A stretch of DNA of 64,000 nucleotides from Tribonema minus (GCA_017506865.1 JAFCMP010000071.1:186001-250000); one strand, 5' to 3'. Shown: positions 9,846 to 22,370, counted from the stretch's first letter. Numbers and translations: made by a program. Notes: generated from the letters alone by a model not told the origin.

Positions 9846-11043
9846 CTTTTTATGGCGCCGCGCCCTGTACTTGACAGAAGGAGGACCGTGTGACAGCGAG
9901 ACGCGTTTCAGTCGCTTAGATGCAGTCGCGCTTGCGAACCAAGAGCTTTTTAATTACCCCCATGTGGGTGCGCCACACTTCTGTAGCAGCTACGAGGAGG
10001 GGATGATTTACGAGTTATCAAGCTATGCCTGGCAGCTGGCGTGTGGCGCCTGGGTAAATGCCGGCGTCCTGATTGGGACCTCCCCCATTTCGATTTTTGG
10101 AGTCAGCCGCACAACATCTTCGAGATTGGCAAACCTCAACTTACAACAAGAAGCTGCAAAAAAAGTGCAGAAATTTTCCTAATTATGCAGAGGATGTTGA
10201 GTTCGAAGTTGCAAAAGGTGTCTAGCTCTCGACAGCCGCTGTGAACCATTACTCTGGGCTTTGCCAAAATTGTGGTGCCCTTCAATAATTTGCGGATTGC
10301 TATTGTACAAAAACGCAAGTCTCTCAACCCCTGATGAAAACCAGTTCAGGTTGGGACAACTTGGTGCTGCAATGGCACTTCGCACATTGATGCAGACAGC
10401 GCGTGCCAGATGCGGTGCGCTGCATCGCTACCGCTATTCAGCAGATGACACCAGCATGCTCGTTACTGCCTGACCCCGATTCAAGGTGTTGCCATGACTG
10501 ACTCATCGCGCACGCAAATTCAATTTTAACTGAATTGCGCACACGGTGCATGACGAGTTGAACTTTCTGGCGTGTACACCTATCATTTGGTAAGAACCGA
10601 CTGCGAGCGTGCTCACGGAACCGAGAATGGTGTCGATGATGGTTTATAGAACACGCCATCTGAGCAGCGCACTTGCTGCCATCCACTTAGATACCTGTGC
10701 ATTTCCAACGATGGCCTTGATCGCATCTACGCGCTTGGTGCTTGTTGACACTTCCAATGTGAAGTCTGCCAACACGCCTGCGCGCGAGCACCAGTCAGCA
10801 CGCTGTGGATCATAATTTCAACAACACATCCAGCAACTTGAAGTTTGAACAGCAAAGGTGCACGCCAGCTGACAGGATAACAGCAACGCATGAGGTTTGT
10901 ACAGGACATTCGCATGCCAGCCATGGTGCCTTATCCGCCTGACTGTGCGCGCAAGACAGATCTGTGGTACGTGCATCAGCACGTTGCAACTGGGTCACAC
11001 ACAGTTCAGCACAAAGAATGTGCATGCATACATCCACCCTCAC

Positions 11044-11344
11044 CTGGTACATTTGGGTCGGTTGAGAGAGCCTCGCTTGACAGCGTACCATTCACCGCCA
11101 ATGCCTCGAATCTCGCCGCCGCCAGGAAACCAGCAGCGCTCTGCAAGGTGTAATCGCTGCCGACGATTCCACAGATGCCCAGAGCTTGCCCTGAGCGATA
11201 CGCCTCGCCGCCACAGAAAGCATTGTTGACAGCGCCGAAGCCCACGTCACTAAGGACCAAGTCTGTGGAGTTTCCCCGCGCCTGCCCAAGCATCATCATG
11301 ACCGCCGCCGCTGCCGCAGTGGCCCTGGCCCTGTTTTGGCGCAT
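11044..11344 (-). CDS. 5' exon encoding a signal-peptide-like N-terminus
   Basis: Begins at an ATG (11344) with MRQNRARATAAAAAVMMML, a basic start followed by an Ala/Met hydrophobic run and a small-residue stretch (GQARG) that looks like a signal peptidase site. It continues for ~75 residues with Cys, NST and NGT sequons and small residues, as in a secreted or lumenal domain, and ends in phase 1 at a good donor (CCAG|GTGAGG). It is on the same strand as, and upstream of, the membrane protein exon at 5941-8061, whose N-terminal part also looks lumenal. I infer it is that gene's first exon, but it may be a separate gene. Confidence 0.5.
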
Positions 11345-14300
11345 CTTCGGGAGTGTCTCAACTGACAAAAGCGAACCTGCACAAAAGTCTGTCTGGTGAC
11401 GATCGTCTGCAAGGCTCGACCCCCTACGCCCCGCTTCGGGGTATTTATTCCTAGGGAAGTCTCCGTTTGCACTCGTTCAAAGATCGCATAACTTCTGAAG
11501 CCTCTTTTTCATTCTGTTTGGTGCATGGTACAGACCTTACTGTTAGGTATAATGATGCAACAGATCTGCAGACCATTGTGTGATGCGTTGGGTAATTACA
11601 AAGCCTCAAAATAAGTTTTTATTGAATAAAAAAAATTGTCCACTGAAAACTCGACATGTCCGCCCGATTTGCAACTGATTCGTGAAAGCGCCTAGTGGTG
11701 CATGAGCCCCGGCAGCCACATTGCATGCAGGGATCGCGCGTGCACAAAGAGTGTGCAGAGGAGAGGATAATCATGAGACAGAAGCAAGTGGTGAAGCTAG
11801 CTCACAGAGTAGGCATGCGCAGGCAAGAAGAAGGAGCAGCCGTGCGGTACAGCTCGCGGAGGACAGTCTGTGGCAACACAGCGAGCTGCCTGAGCGAGAC
11901 AAGGCACTCCACGCGAGAACTGGTGCCGAGTGAGATGCAGCAACAGTCATTTTTTCACGGTAAGCAGTGCTGAGCCGCGTGCGGCAGCAAGTGCTGGCGC
12001 TGACTACGGCAAATACAACACATGCATGGCGGGGAAGCAACGTTGGAGTGGCTTGTGAACTGAGCATGTTAAGGCTCAGCTACTACACGTGTGTCTGCCA
12101 GCATAGACCCCAGTGCAGCTGTTGAGAAAGCTGTACCCATGGCGTGGGCTGTCTGGACGGACGGAGCGTGTTGTGTTCCGACAATGGGCTGCAGGCAAGA
12201 ACAACTCGACTAGCAGGAGGAGCAAAATACTGGTGGTTGAGGGGACATGCAAATATGCAGCAAGTTTTGGTCTGTTAAATTGGCGACCCATCAGCAATCA
12301 ACCTCCACAACTGGCAGTGGTACACAGTTTGCACGGCGGCGGTGGCCCTGGCTGGGCCAGGCTGAGATGAAGCCATAAGTTAAAATATGAGCCCGCGGCT
12401 TGCTGAGCTTCATGCTGTCAAATCGGGCAGTGAACAAGCAGCAGACTGTCAGTTGATTCTGTGACCCATCAATCATGAACTTTCATGGCTAATACTTCAA
12501 GTTTCAAGTTGCCAACTGTTTGCAACGGCGACAGGCTTGTCAATGAGCTGGCTGCAGCTGAAGACATGTGCAACATGCGAGGCTTGCAGAGCTGCCAGTG
12601 CATCCTTTCACACTGGGCCATGTATGCAGTGAGCATGCAGCAGGTTGCGATTGGATGACTTGGCCATGGCTGGGAGTCCTTGCCAACGGTTTGCAATGGA
12701 CCAGCCTGAGGTGCACGCATCATGATTGGCTGGTTACACCCGGGTGAAGACGTAATCCAGCTTTCAGGCTTGCAGAGCGGCATGAACTAGCACTGAGTAG
12801 CACCTCCCGATATGCCGCAAAAGGCCCCAAGGCTTTTACCTGCATGCCACTGCCATTGTCGTGGCATACTTTAGCGGCTGCTTAAGCTTAGAATTCTCAG
12901 ACTGGCAGCAGGTGCCATGATGGTAACTTATTATTGGATGGCATTGCATTGAATTTCTTCATAAAGGCCAGGTGATATAAAAAACACACTGTCTCAACCG
13001 CATCATGTGTATGAGAGCAGCTCAGGCGCAGACCAACCTGGCCCAGCAGGATGTGACAGCACACTTCTGATACTGCCATGAAACCTGCATGGAGTAAGTG
13101 CGTTCCTCTGTTACAGTAAAGTGATACCATTGGTAGTACCAACAACAAATCTGTGCTGAACTCCTGCTTTGCCATGCTTGCAAACGTGTACATCTGCAGT
13201 GTGCAATGAAGCAGGCAGACTGTCTGCTGCTGTGCATTGACAATGGTGTGCCCATCTGCATGGCCAGCTTTCCATTGGCAACATCATGCATGATGTTTGC
13301 AATACAACCGTTGTGACAACCCTGACGTCAAATTTCCGCAGTTTGTGAGCAAACACTGTGACAGTGCTCTTGTTGATTTTTTTGTAGCACCAAGGTGCAC
13401 TCTACTTGCACGCGTCCCTAGGACTTTCCCCCAGCCCGCAGGGCTATTATTTTCATCATTTCGGCGAGCCATTTTATCGACAATGAGATCGCCCACCTGA
13501 AGCAGCTGCTATTGGGTGGGCGCTTCAAGTCGTCGAAGTTCCCTCAGTCATGCGCGGTTTCCAGGAACTTGAACTGGTGCGTACCTATATAACACTCTCA
13601 TCTCTGGCCAATTACAGATTAGGGCTACCTTAATCCTAATGCTAACCCTAATCCTAACCCTAGCCTCTAACCCAAAGCTAACCCTAACCCTAACCCCTAC
13701 CGAACCCTTTACCCTGTATTCAGAGCTACAAATGTGAAGTTGCATAGAAGTACAAATGTGAAAGGGGGATGCGTTTTTCGGCGCAGCGAGAGATACTACA
13801 GAACTGTACATGCAGGTTTTGGACCTCTGAAAGAATGGGGCAACCGGCGTTTTTGGGAGGGTCTCCCGCAGGATGAGGTGGCAGCCTGACTGAGTGCTAG
13901 GTGCATCCTCATACTTTCTGCGGCAAAGCACGGCAACGTTAGGCAAAATAGCTTTGACGTAAATACAACAAAGTTAACCCACCCCGCCCACGCCTATTTT
14001 GGCCAAGGTAGGTGAGGGAAATGGGGTGGAGAGGGGGGGGGGGCGTCCTTGTTGTTCGTTTGAAGAACACTAAGCTTTTGTACCAAAATGCGGCTGCACG
14101 TTCGCCATCATTACACTTCTTAGGTACCTTGAGGCACCCTGCGAGCAACTGATCGTGTTCAACTCCATGTTGATACAAATGTGAATCGAGAGAGTTCTGG
14201 CAAAGCCATAAACCCACTCGCATAAGCATGCAACCTTCCCATAAAATTATGCGAGGATGCCAGTTCATGTGTGCACTGGCAAACAAGAAGGCTGGCCAAC

Positions 14301-14429
14301 GTACCATAGCTTCCAAAGACGAAGGCGCATCGCAATGCTGCATTTAGCACCCGCCCAACAACAGACAACGTACAAGAAAAGGACTGAGAAGGATGTGTTC
14401 AGCTGTGCATTCAGCTGCGCAGTACCGTG
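11345..14429. other. No gene seen; intergenic
   Basis: Both strands carry only short frames without recognisable domains. The stretch holds a degenerate telomere-like tract (13618-13715), an A-rich patch near 11625-11637 and a G-run of eleven or so near 14030-14043. It separates the membrane protein gene from the 3' end of the MCTS1 gene. Confidence 0.5.
13618..13715 (-). repeat. Interstitial telomere-like (TTAGGG-type) tract
   Basis: About 100 bp of degenerate ctaaccctaat/ccctaaccctaacc repeats, read as TTAGGG on the minus strand. The unit is mainly 6 bp, not the 7-bp TTTAGGG common in plants and many green algae. The copies are broken by substitutions and spacers, so this is an old internal tract and not a chromosome end. 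Shorter taggg matches occur at 18448-18464 and 21590-21601. Confidence 0.7.
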
Positions 14430-17400
14430 CTAATCCAGGTCAGGCACACCCCACAACCCATCGCCTAGATAATGCATGTTGTCGACGCCTATGCCTTTGT
14501 TCTGCTCGCGTCTGCATACAAGAAAGCCAAAGACAGAATGACGAAGGGGGGGAGAGGGATGTTAGAATGTTGACCATGAAGCACCCACCATGGGACAGTA
14601 CAGAAAAATGCAACAATTTGCTAAAAAGAGGCCAAGTTTGTGATACGGTGCTGCCCATGGTGCCTGTTGCGCGCTGCTGGCCGTGTGTGCGCTTTTGTGG
14701 TTGCAACTTCAATGTGTGGCTGCCTGCACAGTACTGTAGCTATTGTAGCAATGACAAGTCTGAGTTCTGCAGAATGCAGGGAGTGCAACATTCACTGAGG
14801 CATACTTCTAAGCTGATGGCAACTGCAAAGCAACAACCTGTGCCATGACAGGCCTTTTTGTACAGTTGCAGAAGCACTGCACGCCAAGCACAACCAACAC
14901 TGCTCACTGATAAGAAGCGTCAGTGCAGAAGCGAGAGTGCAGTAGACGCGGGCGTGGCAGATGCAGGGACACATTGAAAGATAACGCAAGACTCACATCT
15001 CATCTGTTGACATGACAGTGAGGCCGATGGCCAATGCGTGCTGCTTGCCTTCTGCCATTATGCACACAGCCTGTCCAGCCTGCCAAAAGTGAGCACAGAA
15101 AGGAGCCGAGCAGAGGTGTGGTACAGCTGCAATGTTGGCAGCAAAGCCGTGCGGGAAACTGGCGCAGATGCATTGGCATTGAGACTTCTACAATCATGCA
15201 AGTGCTGCCATGTGCGATACACTTTTGCTTCGGAAAACAAACAGCATACAGAGCCGTTGCTTCCGGTAAGACTAGTCGGCGACTACGCGCAGTTGCTGTC
15301 ACGCAATGGCGACACCGTTGCATGTTGCAGTTGACTCGAATCTGACACGCACGAGTACTTGAGTCAATGAACCAAAAACGTAGTTTGCTACGTGCTCTTA
15401 CACAATATTTTAGAGGTATAATACTCTTAATACTTCTAACATTGAAAATTGCTGTGAGATTACTAGATATTCAATTCGTCCTTGGTGAACTGGCAAGCAT
15501 GATGAACAGAACACAACAAATTTCGGCACAGATGAGACCCAGGCACAATGTATGCTGAGCCACACCACCCACTGAAAAGACAATGGTGTTGTCATGAACT
15601 ACAGTGCTCACCTCTATTGACTCCTCCATGCGTCCACCGGCACTGCAGCAGACAACACGACCGAAGTTGAACGGTCAGCACGCAAAGCGATTCACTCATG
15701 CTTGCCCACGACAAAAGCCGGGCTAGTCCGTGTCCAGCTGATCTTCAGGACCACAAATCAGTATGCAAACTCTCAGTCAGACCCCTGCAAGTGTACATGA
15801 TGGAATGCGTGCAAGCGCAAGTGGTTATCAAACACGCATGCATGGCTAGTAAATTGCAGGGCTGCAAGGGGCTTTGCATGCACTGATGTTGTAGAAACAG
15901 CATGTGTAGCAATGCGTTGTTGCGCAAGCGATCACCATTCACACAATGCTACTGTAAGTCTAAGCAGAAGACAAGGCCATTGAAAAGCACCTACCCAGTG
16001 TGCTGAAATAAATGATTCGCTGACCTGGTGAAGCCTGGGCACATGATGTTGGAGCCATTGAGGATGAACTTGATGGCACCCTTGTCCACTTGCATTTTTG
16101 GCATGAAGTTTGGATCTGCGCACCACACAAGTGAATGGCAAACAGCCCAGCACTATCAATTGAAATGCTTCAGATGCTAGCATTTGATGTAAACCAGCAC
16201 TGTGCGCGACGTGTGCACTATTATAGACTTACTGCATGCATCATGAAGGCAGCCTAGCGCATGGGCAGGAGCATTCACAGTCTATGCAGTGGGGTGTACT
16301 GACAGGGTGAGCACCACATAAGTCCTGCACCAAACCATGTTTGACCATCGTAGAGACCTTGAGACATAAACTGCACACATTGGGTGGAAAGCACTCAAAA
16401 CCTTGCTGCTCACACTTTCACAGCCGCTCAAGCACTTCACATGCCATCTCCAAATGCGTTAGCGTCGACAACTGAAGGATGATTTGCATGGTGCATGGCC
16501 CATGCCCTCGTTGTCAACTGTTTGACATTTGACCAAGCTGCCCTTGCAATGACTGCCAGCAGCAGGTGTTCGTGACCACATGCAGTGCTTGTCACAAGAG
16601 GCATTGCCATGTTCTACGGCAGATCATCATTCTTGTCCAAGGAGCTGTTTCTCAAAGGTCAAGCCTCATGCATGAGTGCACCCACACTAAAGGCTGCACT
16701 GTAAGTCAGAGGCAATGGTTGTGGCAGATGCGCACAGGGGGTTGTATACGGGGCGATACATGATGTTTGCATGGGCCAAATGATACCAAACGCACGTGTG
16801 CCAGATACTACTGTACTCCCCACGTACTCACATTGGTGCACTAAGCGCAGGGTGGGGAATATTGGCCCATCCTGGCAGAAGCAACGAAAACGCAGAAGAG
16901 CCACAATGTCATCAAGTGTGTCAGTACTTGTACTTTCACCAGAAAGCCAGGCAAGGCAATAAATACACAGCATGCATGTGAACTGCAAATTCCATGCCCA
17001 TGCAAATTTTAAGATTCACGCACCTGACGCGCAGAGCATGAGCCCGGCATGTTGCAGTGGTACCCATGCTTGTACAAACCCTATTACCATGTTCATCACG
17101 GCCGCAATATGCGCTGCTCATTCAATGTTGTGTCTGAGTACAACTGAATGCATGATGCAGAGCATGTACATAGGGCATCGTTGGTGAGCAGTCCATCCTC
17201 ATGCTCATCTGGCACAGCATCCATCACTCACCCTCTCCTGGAAGAACATGATCTTGTTGTCCCGGCATATCAGGCTGACTTTGTTGGAGCACTTGGCGAT
17301 CGTGATGTTGCTGTTGAGAGCAGTGCAGCAACAATGAACCAGGCGTGCAATGAGCCGATGGTTGTAGAGGTATGATATACGTACCTCATCAGCACCTGGA

Positions 17401-19096
17401 TGTGGCTGAGGGGCTGCTTGCAGCACTAGCAAGTTCGCTGCAAACTCGCAACTGCTGACAAGCTGGCTGATAATTGTGTTTCGTATTGGACAGCAGTTGC
17501 ACACAAATCAAGGAACAACAAAGAAGCGCACAAAAGCGAGTGCGACGGCTCACACACTCACCCTTTCTTGGGCAGTATGTCATCTAGCACCTCCTCGATC
17601 AAAGGAAACTGCAATACAAAATGCAAAGACGACACAAGCACAAGCACGCGGATGCAATGAGCATATATCAAGTTCAAGACATTTAAGCTGGTGTCACGCG
17701 CTGCACTGTAGGTGCTACAAAATGTGGTATTTATAAGAGGCCTGTGCCCTAAATCCGGCGTTTGATTTGCCGGTTTCCGCGAGCGCGCGCGCGCACTTTT
17801 GAACCAAATGCTATTGATTTGCGCCAAAGGAATCAACTCATCACAGCTGAGGAGTTAGCTATAGGTTGCTTAACAAGAACTCATGTATGCACGCAGGGCT
17901 ACAAAAGTATGTATCCGCTCGGGCTGAAGAGCTCATCACCTCGTGAACGGGTTAGAGACAGAAATCAAAAATCAGTTCTTCCTAAGCTAGCACCAAGATG
18001 GCGGTGGCGTTACGCCAAACCCATGCATAATTTTATCAAGGGTAGCAGGGGCTATCCATCAAGCCCATCAGCGCCGCAAACCATGGTGTTGCAGTTGATA
18101 AGTTTTCAGCGTGCGCGACTTTTTTAGTTTTCTTGAAAAAGTGATCATGGCGCGCGCTGTAAGACACAGCGGCGACGCGGGGCCAGGCAGTAGCTAGCAT
18201 GAATGTCTACTGTCGGCACCATAGCCGTAGCAACGCAGCGCACCGCCTCTAGCAGGAGTGGTGTGCATCAACGCTGCTGTTCACACCGAGAGGTCCCAAC
18301 ACAAAAATTGGTTTCTTAGCCGCAAGCGCCCACGTTGCGGTGGAGCGCTCGGTAGGCAAGCACGACTGTATTTAAGGCGACTGACACGCGTCTCACTGTC
18401 ACCTGCTGTGGAGTACAGCGCGCGTCACGCCATAGCACGCCGCTGCCTAGGGTTAGGGTTAGCGCTGCAACCAAAACGACCCCAGTTGGTCGGGAGAAAC
18501 GCCGGAATTAGGGTACCGGCCTCATGAACATTTATTACGATAACAATATCAATTACTCAGGTCGCACGTGCTGAAGACATGACGCAGGCACGGCAGGCCA
18601 AACTGGCAGTGAGGTCCCATTCTCAATCTCAATGATGCCCATGTTAGCATAGAACCCCTCTGGTGATCTATGTGGCAGCAGCATTGAGGCCTGTGTATGC
18701 AGATCCCAGATTTGCTCTACGCGTTCATCAAAGCAGTTTTGTCATCAAGGACATCGCCATCTTGCTCTTACTTTAATTTTACTATTTTTCGGACCACAAG
18801 CTGCAACCATATTGGACACAGAAGAAGCAGCGACTCGAATGATACAATGGCAAATGGTCTGCGAAGCGCATAGACTACAACCATATGTTGCAGGAGGTAG
18901 TTGGCTATAAATTCTCAGGTGCACGGTTGAAGAAATCTCCAACAAATGCCCCTACGTCTAGGGGGTATTCAAATGCACCAGCAGCATGAAGTGCACTGAC
19001 CTGCTCGATGAGCTTGGCACGCATGCTCCTCTGCACGCTGGACTTGATCTGGCTATTGGACGAGACATTTTCGTCCTGTGTAAATCGCTTGAACAT
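14430..19096 (-). CDS. MCTS1: MCTS1 (MCT-1/Tma20) translation re-initiation factor
   Basis: Eight exons, all in frame: 19096-19001, 17608-17562, 17310-17232, 16871-16832, 16115-16025, 15642-15612, 15070-14997 and 14511-14430, giving 179 aa against about 181 in animals. The N-terminal domain starts MFKRFTQDENVSS. The C-terminal PUA domain has the signature QVDKGAIKFILNGSNIMCPG (from about residue 95), then MAEGKQHALAIG, and ends NKGIGVDNMHYLGDGLW. MCTS1 pairs with DENR to recycle 40S subunits and promote re-initiation in the cytoplasm. The start is chosen by homology; 13 more in-frame residues precede it, to 19135. Exon 6 is only 31 nt. Introns run from about 240 bp to 1.4 kb. It is divergent from the PET100-like gene. 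Confidence 0.95.
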
Positions 19097-19305
19097 TGGA
19101 CTTCCCCCCGCTGGTGCGCTGTCCACCACCAACAAACTGCTGTGATGCAGGTGCGGTCAAACTCCGTCAGAAACCAGGTCCCCCTTCCACGGCTTTTTGT
19201 CTAACAGACAAACTTCAAAAGAAACTTGAACTCTGTGAGCCCTGATCCCTAAGCTGTGTTTGGCTTGAGCTCAGCGTCTGGACATACATCATTGCAGCAG
19301 TGGCC
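19097..19305. promoter_or_regulatory. Shared divergent promoter region, MCTS1 / PET100-like
   Basis: Only 209 bp separate the two start codons, which point away from each other, so both promoters and 5' UTRs must be packed here (or overlap). No clear TATA box was seen. Co-regulation is inferred from the geometry alone. Confidence 0.55.
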
Positions 19306-21045
19306 ATGGTGCTAGGTCGAGCAAAGAGCCAGGGCTATCGCCTGGAGGCTTTCAAGTTCTCGCTTTACCTCATAGGTGAGAACTCCCTGTCGTCTGTGCT
19401 GCTGCAGCCTCCAACAGATGTGTGTTGCAGCGGACAGCATTGATCATGAACCCCTCAGTTTGTCGGTGAAACACAAGCCCTGCTGATAGAAACTCACAGC
19501 AAATTGCCGGGGGACTTAGCCAAAGATCAAATTTCCGTGCGTCAGCGTCAGCAGAAAGGAAGTGTGTTCGTCAGAAGTGTGGTTGTAACAGACACCTAGG
19601 TTGCATCTGGCAGTCACAATCTTCGTGGGACAGCATGGCTTCTAGCAGCGACTGGCACGATGTACATCTGGTCTCATCCATCACATTGATCATGTTTTGC
19701 CCTCGCAACACTTCGTGACGGGATTGCCTTGATAGGACACTACCAACCCCTTTGCATGCAATTGATGCTCAGTTATCTCACCATGCCTGTTGTCCTCAAT
19801 TCGCATCGTGCATGCAGTCCCTGTGGTGGCTACAGTTGTATACAATTCACCAGAAAACATGCGGGCACTGCTACAGCGGGTGAGAGGGAGTTGAGCTGGT
19901 GCACAGTATGAGTTGCTGTGAGAGCATACGGGTGTACATCTAGTGCGATCTTGCAGAGGCACACTGCGCATCATGCGTGCGCTACACGGATACTACTGCT
20001 GTATTCTACTAAAGTCAAGTCACGCACGGCATTCCAATGCTGACACGGAGTTCACGAACGCTCTGCATATGTATCCTTGAGTATCTGTACAAGACACTAA
20101 ATCGCTTTTGGTGTACATCAGCGCAGACTAGGCTGCTGCGTTGACGCAAGCTTTTCGATTGCATAGGCAACCCGGCCTCCCTTGGGCCTTTATAAATACA
20201 AGTCCATACGTACATTGTGACCTACTGCTAGGGTGGAGCATCGCCAGGAGATGCTAGGAAAATGCTTCTTGCACTGTGCGCCCACTGCAGTGCATTCCAG
20301 TGCCAGTCAGCTCTAATTTTACATGCATGCTGCCGTGCACTTGCTCTTGCAGTATAAATTTGTGGAGTATCCTCCTGAGGGTCCAAAGCTGCCAACAGGG
20401 GATGAAATGAATGACATGATCAGGGAAGGAGAGAAACGGGTGAGCCCAGCGCAATTATATACTTCAAGTTTGCCGGCAGCCCTGAATGAGATGCTGTGGC
20501 TGAGCAAATGGATGCGCATGCTGACCATGTGATACCGGCAGGTGATGACAAAGATGTGCAAACATGAGAAGGCGGATGCGATGCTGGCATCTGACATGTG
20601 CTACAGCGGCGCCTTTGCAGAAGTATGCGTTGTGGTTTGCGTACTTTTGTTCCTGTATGGCACGTGCATGTCACCAGGCATTGGTTTCATGTTAATTGTG
20701 CATGTACAATGCCATTGCATTTAGAGAGGCCTCACATTGGCTTGATGCAAAAAGGCTGTACGCCTTGCACCATGCAGTGCAAGTCATTGCACTCAATCAG
20801 CCTTCATCAGAGGTGACTCTGAAAAATGTGTCATTTCTACTCCATCTGCGATCCTGCTGGTGCAGCAAACATACTTGAAGGAACAACTGGCACAGCGGGC
20901 GGCAGCGCAGGATGCGGGACCTGCAGCTGGGCAATCACCATCAGTAGCTGTAGTCGACTCAAATAACACTGGCGGGGGGAAGCGGTGGTGGCAAGTGTGG
21001 CGGAGAGGTGGTGGGGGTAGCAGCAGCAGTGCCAGTGCACAATAA
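19306..21045 (+). CDS. PET100: PET100-like cytochrome c oxidase assembly protein
   Basis: Five exons in frame: 19306-19375, 19818-19879, 20353-20439, 20542-20622 and 20866-21045 (159 aa). The first three match the PET100 pattern: a short basic N-terminus, LEAFKFSLYLI running into a single membrane span (about residues 14-33), then YKFVEYPPEGPKLPTGDEM, comparable to the YVVYPPEAP segment of plant PET100-like proteins. PET100 is anchored in the mitochondrial inner membrane and helps COX2-containing complex IV intermediates assemble. The last two exons add ~85 residues: a cysteine-containing helix (VMTKMCKHEKADAM) and a low-complexity tail ending in Gly/Ser. These are not part of the small family core; the exon 4 donor (GAA|GTATGC) is acceptable but weaker. 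The identification rests on the first ~75 residues. Confidence 0.75.
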
Positions 21046-22370
21046 TGTGCCTTCAATTGATGCCGCCATTACTAAGTTTTGTGGACTGGTGATACACCAC
21101 TTTCTGCCTCAATGCTGCAATGTTGGGCTGGTGTGCAAGCAAGCTGCGCAGCGCCAAATGCGTATGATTGCCTTGCAGAGCAGTGGAAGCTAAGAACAGT
21201 GTTGACATCAGTGGCGACCACCCTCCAACATCATCAAATTCAGCAAGCAACATTTCGGTGCACGCAATGCAAACATGCGGATGACACAAGAGTTTGTGGG
21301 CCTCGCCTGGTGTATTCGCATGGGCACAACATTCATGTCCATGCAGTGTATGGTGTGTGTGGGGACGGCCGCATGGCGCAGAAAGCACGCATTGGCCCCC
21401 CGTCCCTCGATCAGAACGCCCCCAACCCACCCGAGAAGTCCCCTCCCTCCAAAACCCCTGAATGCTCCCTCATCCATTCAGTGCTCTATAGACGTGGCAC
21501 ATGCAGAACCGGCCTTACTTAATGCCACCATGCGAAGTGGGAGGGCGGGGCGAGAGGGCGAGAGGCCCCACCCTCCCCTGAGCCGTAACCTAGGGTTAGG
21601 GCTTGACCGCTTGCGCATTGTGGCTGACAGGCAGTCTAGTGTATCACAGAAGGCAAACACATGTGTGCGCAGGACCAAATGCTGCATCGGTGCCCATCGG
21701 GGCGTGTGTAGGGGTGCTGCACCCATAGCCTGGGCAGGAAGGGGGAGGGACATCAGGGTACAGAGGTCCCTTCTGGCAGGTAAACAAAGGTCAGAAAAAC
21801 CCACGTACCGCCATCCCCCTGCCTGTCCATGCAAGTGCCTCTGCATCATACCCCCCTTCCCTGTCAAGCTACCCCGAAAAAATGCAGTTGTGGACGGCGC
21901 TCCCCTATTGGGCAGCTTGCAGCCGTGTGCGGGGGCACGTATCAAAAAGCCCTTGACTGAAGGGCATCCGAAGGAGTAGTAGTGCACCAAAAACATTGTA
22001 TGCATCAGGTGTCCAACGCACCGAGCATACATCGAAAAGTCCGATCTCCGTCCGCAACCCCGATCCCCCCCCCCCCCCCCCCCCCTGCTTCTCCGAAAAA
22101 CGGTGCTTCGAGTGCCGTTCATGAGTGTGAGCCGCTGAACAGATAGCCCGCGGCAGCTACAAAACCCCGCGCCCCTCCGTGTGCCTTGGCGCAATTGCTC
22201 CATCCGCCATGGAACTGCCACAGACCTCCTCCTCCCCATGTATGCTAGAAAGCTCTGAGGTGCTGCCCGCTGCCAAGTATGGCTGGATGCAATGCGACCT
22301 TTCTGATTGGCAAGCGCAGACGACTCCTGCGTGCTCGATATCCTGACTCACACAGCTACCGAGGCAAGCA
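21046..22370. other. Convergent intergenic region between PET100-like and Mei2-like genes
   Basis: The two genes end facing each other. The long overlapping frames here (21275-21979 plus, 21478-22239 minus) have no domain and come from a C/G-skewed sequence, so I do not call them. The stretch holds a run of 21 C at 22065-22085 and a short telomere-like tract at 21590-21601. Confidence 0.5.
22065..22085 (+). repeat. Homopolymer C21
   Basis: Twenty-one consecutive C on the plus strand (G21 on the minus strand, the sense strand of the Mei2-like gene, about 290 bp past its stop codon). Long G-runs can form quadruplexes; the length may also be a sequencing estimate. Confidence 0.9.

Larger units (their letters stand above)
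8062..11043. other. Putative intron / non-coding stretch with one repeat element
   Basis: Apart from the candidate exon at 8471-8542 and the TIR element at 8937-9845 I see no supportable coding sequence here. Reading frames are short, and the base composition is lower in GC than in the flanking exons. It is most simply a long intron of the minus-strand membrane protein gene, or intergenic DNA if the exon at 11044-11344 belongs to another gene. Confidence 0.45.

Noticed and set aside
13297-13560. Plus-strand ORF ending near a possible short coding stretch (DNEIAHLKQLLLGGRF)
   Set aside because: Too short, frame changes within the stretch, and no supporting exons nearby.
14026-14043. G-run near 14030 as a regulatory element
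   Set aside because: A simple homopolymer in intergenic DNA with no associated gene feature.
19097-19135. 13-residue N-terminal extension of MCTS1
   Set aside because: Homologues start at MFKRF/MFKKF; the extension is in frame but unlike the family.
21275-22239. Overlapping frames of 234 and 253 codons between PET100-like and Mei2-like genes
   Set aside because: Skewed C-rich sequence, no domain, no splice context; likely non-coding.
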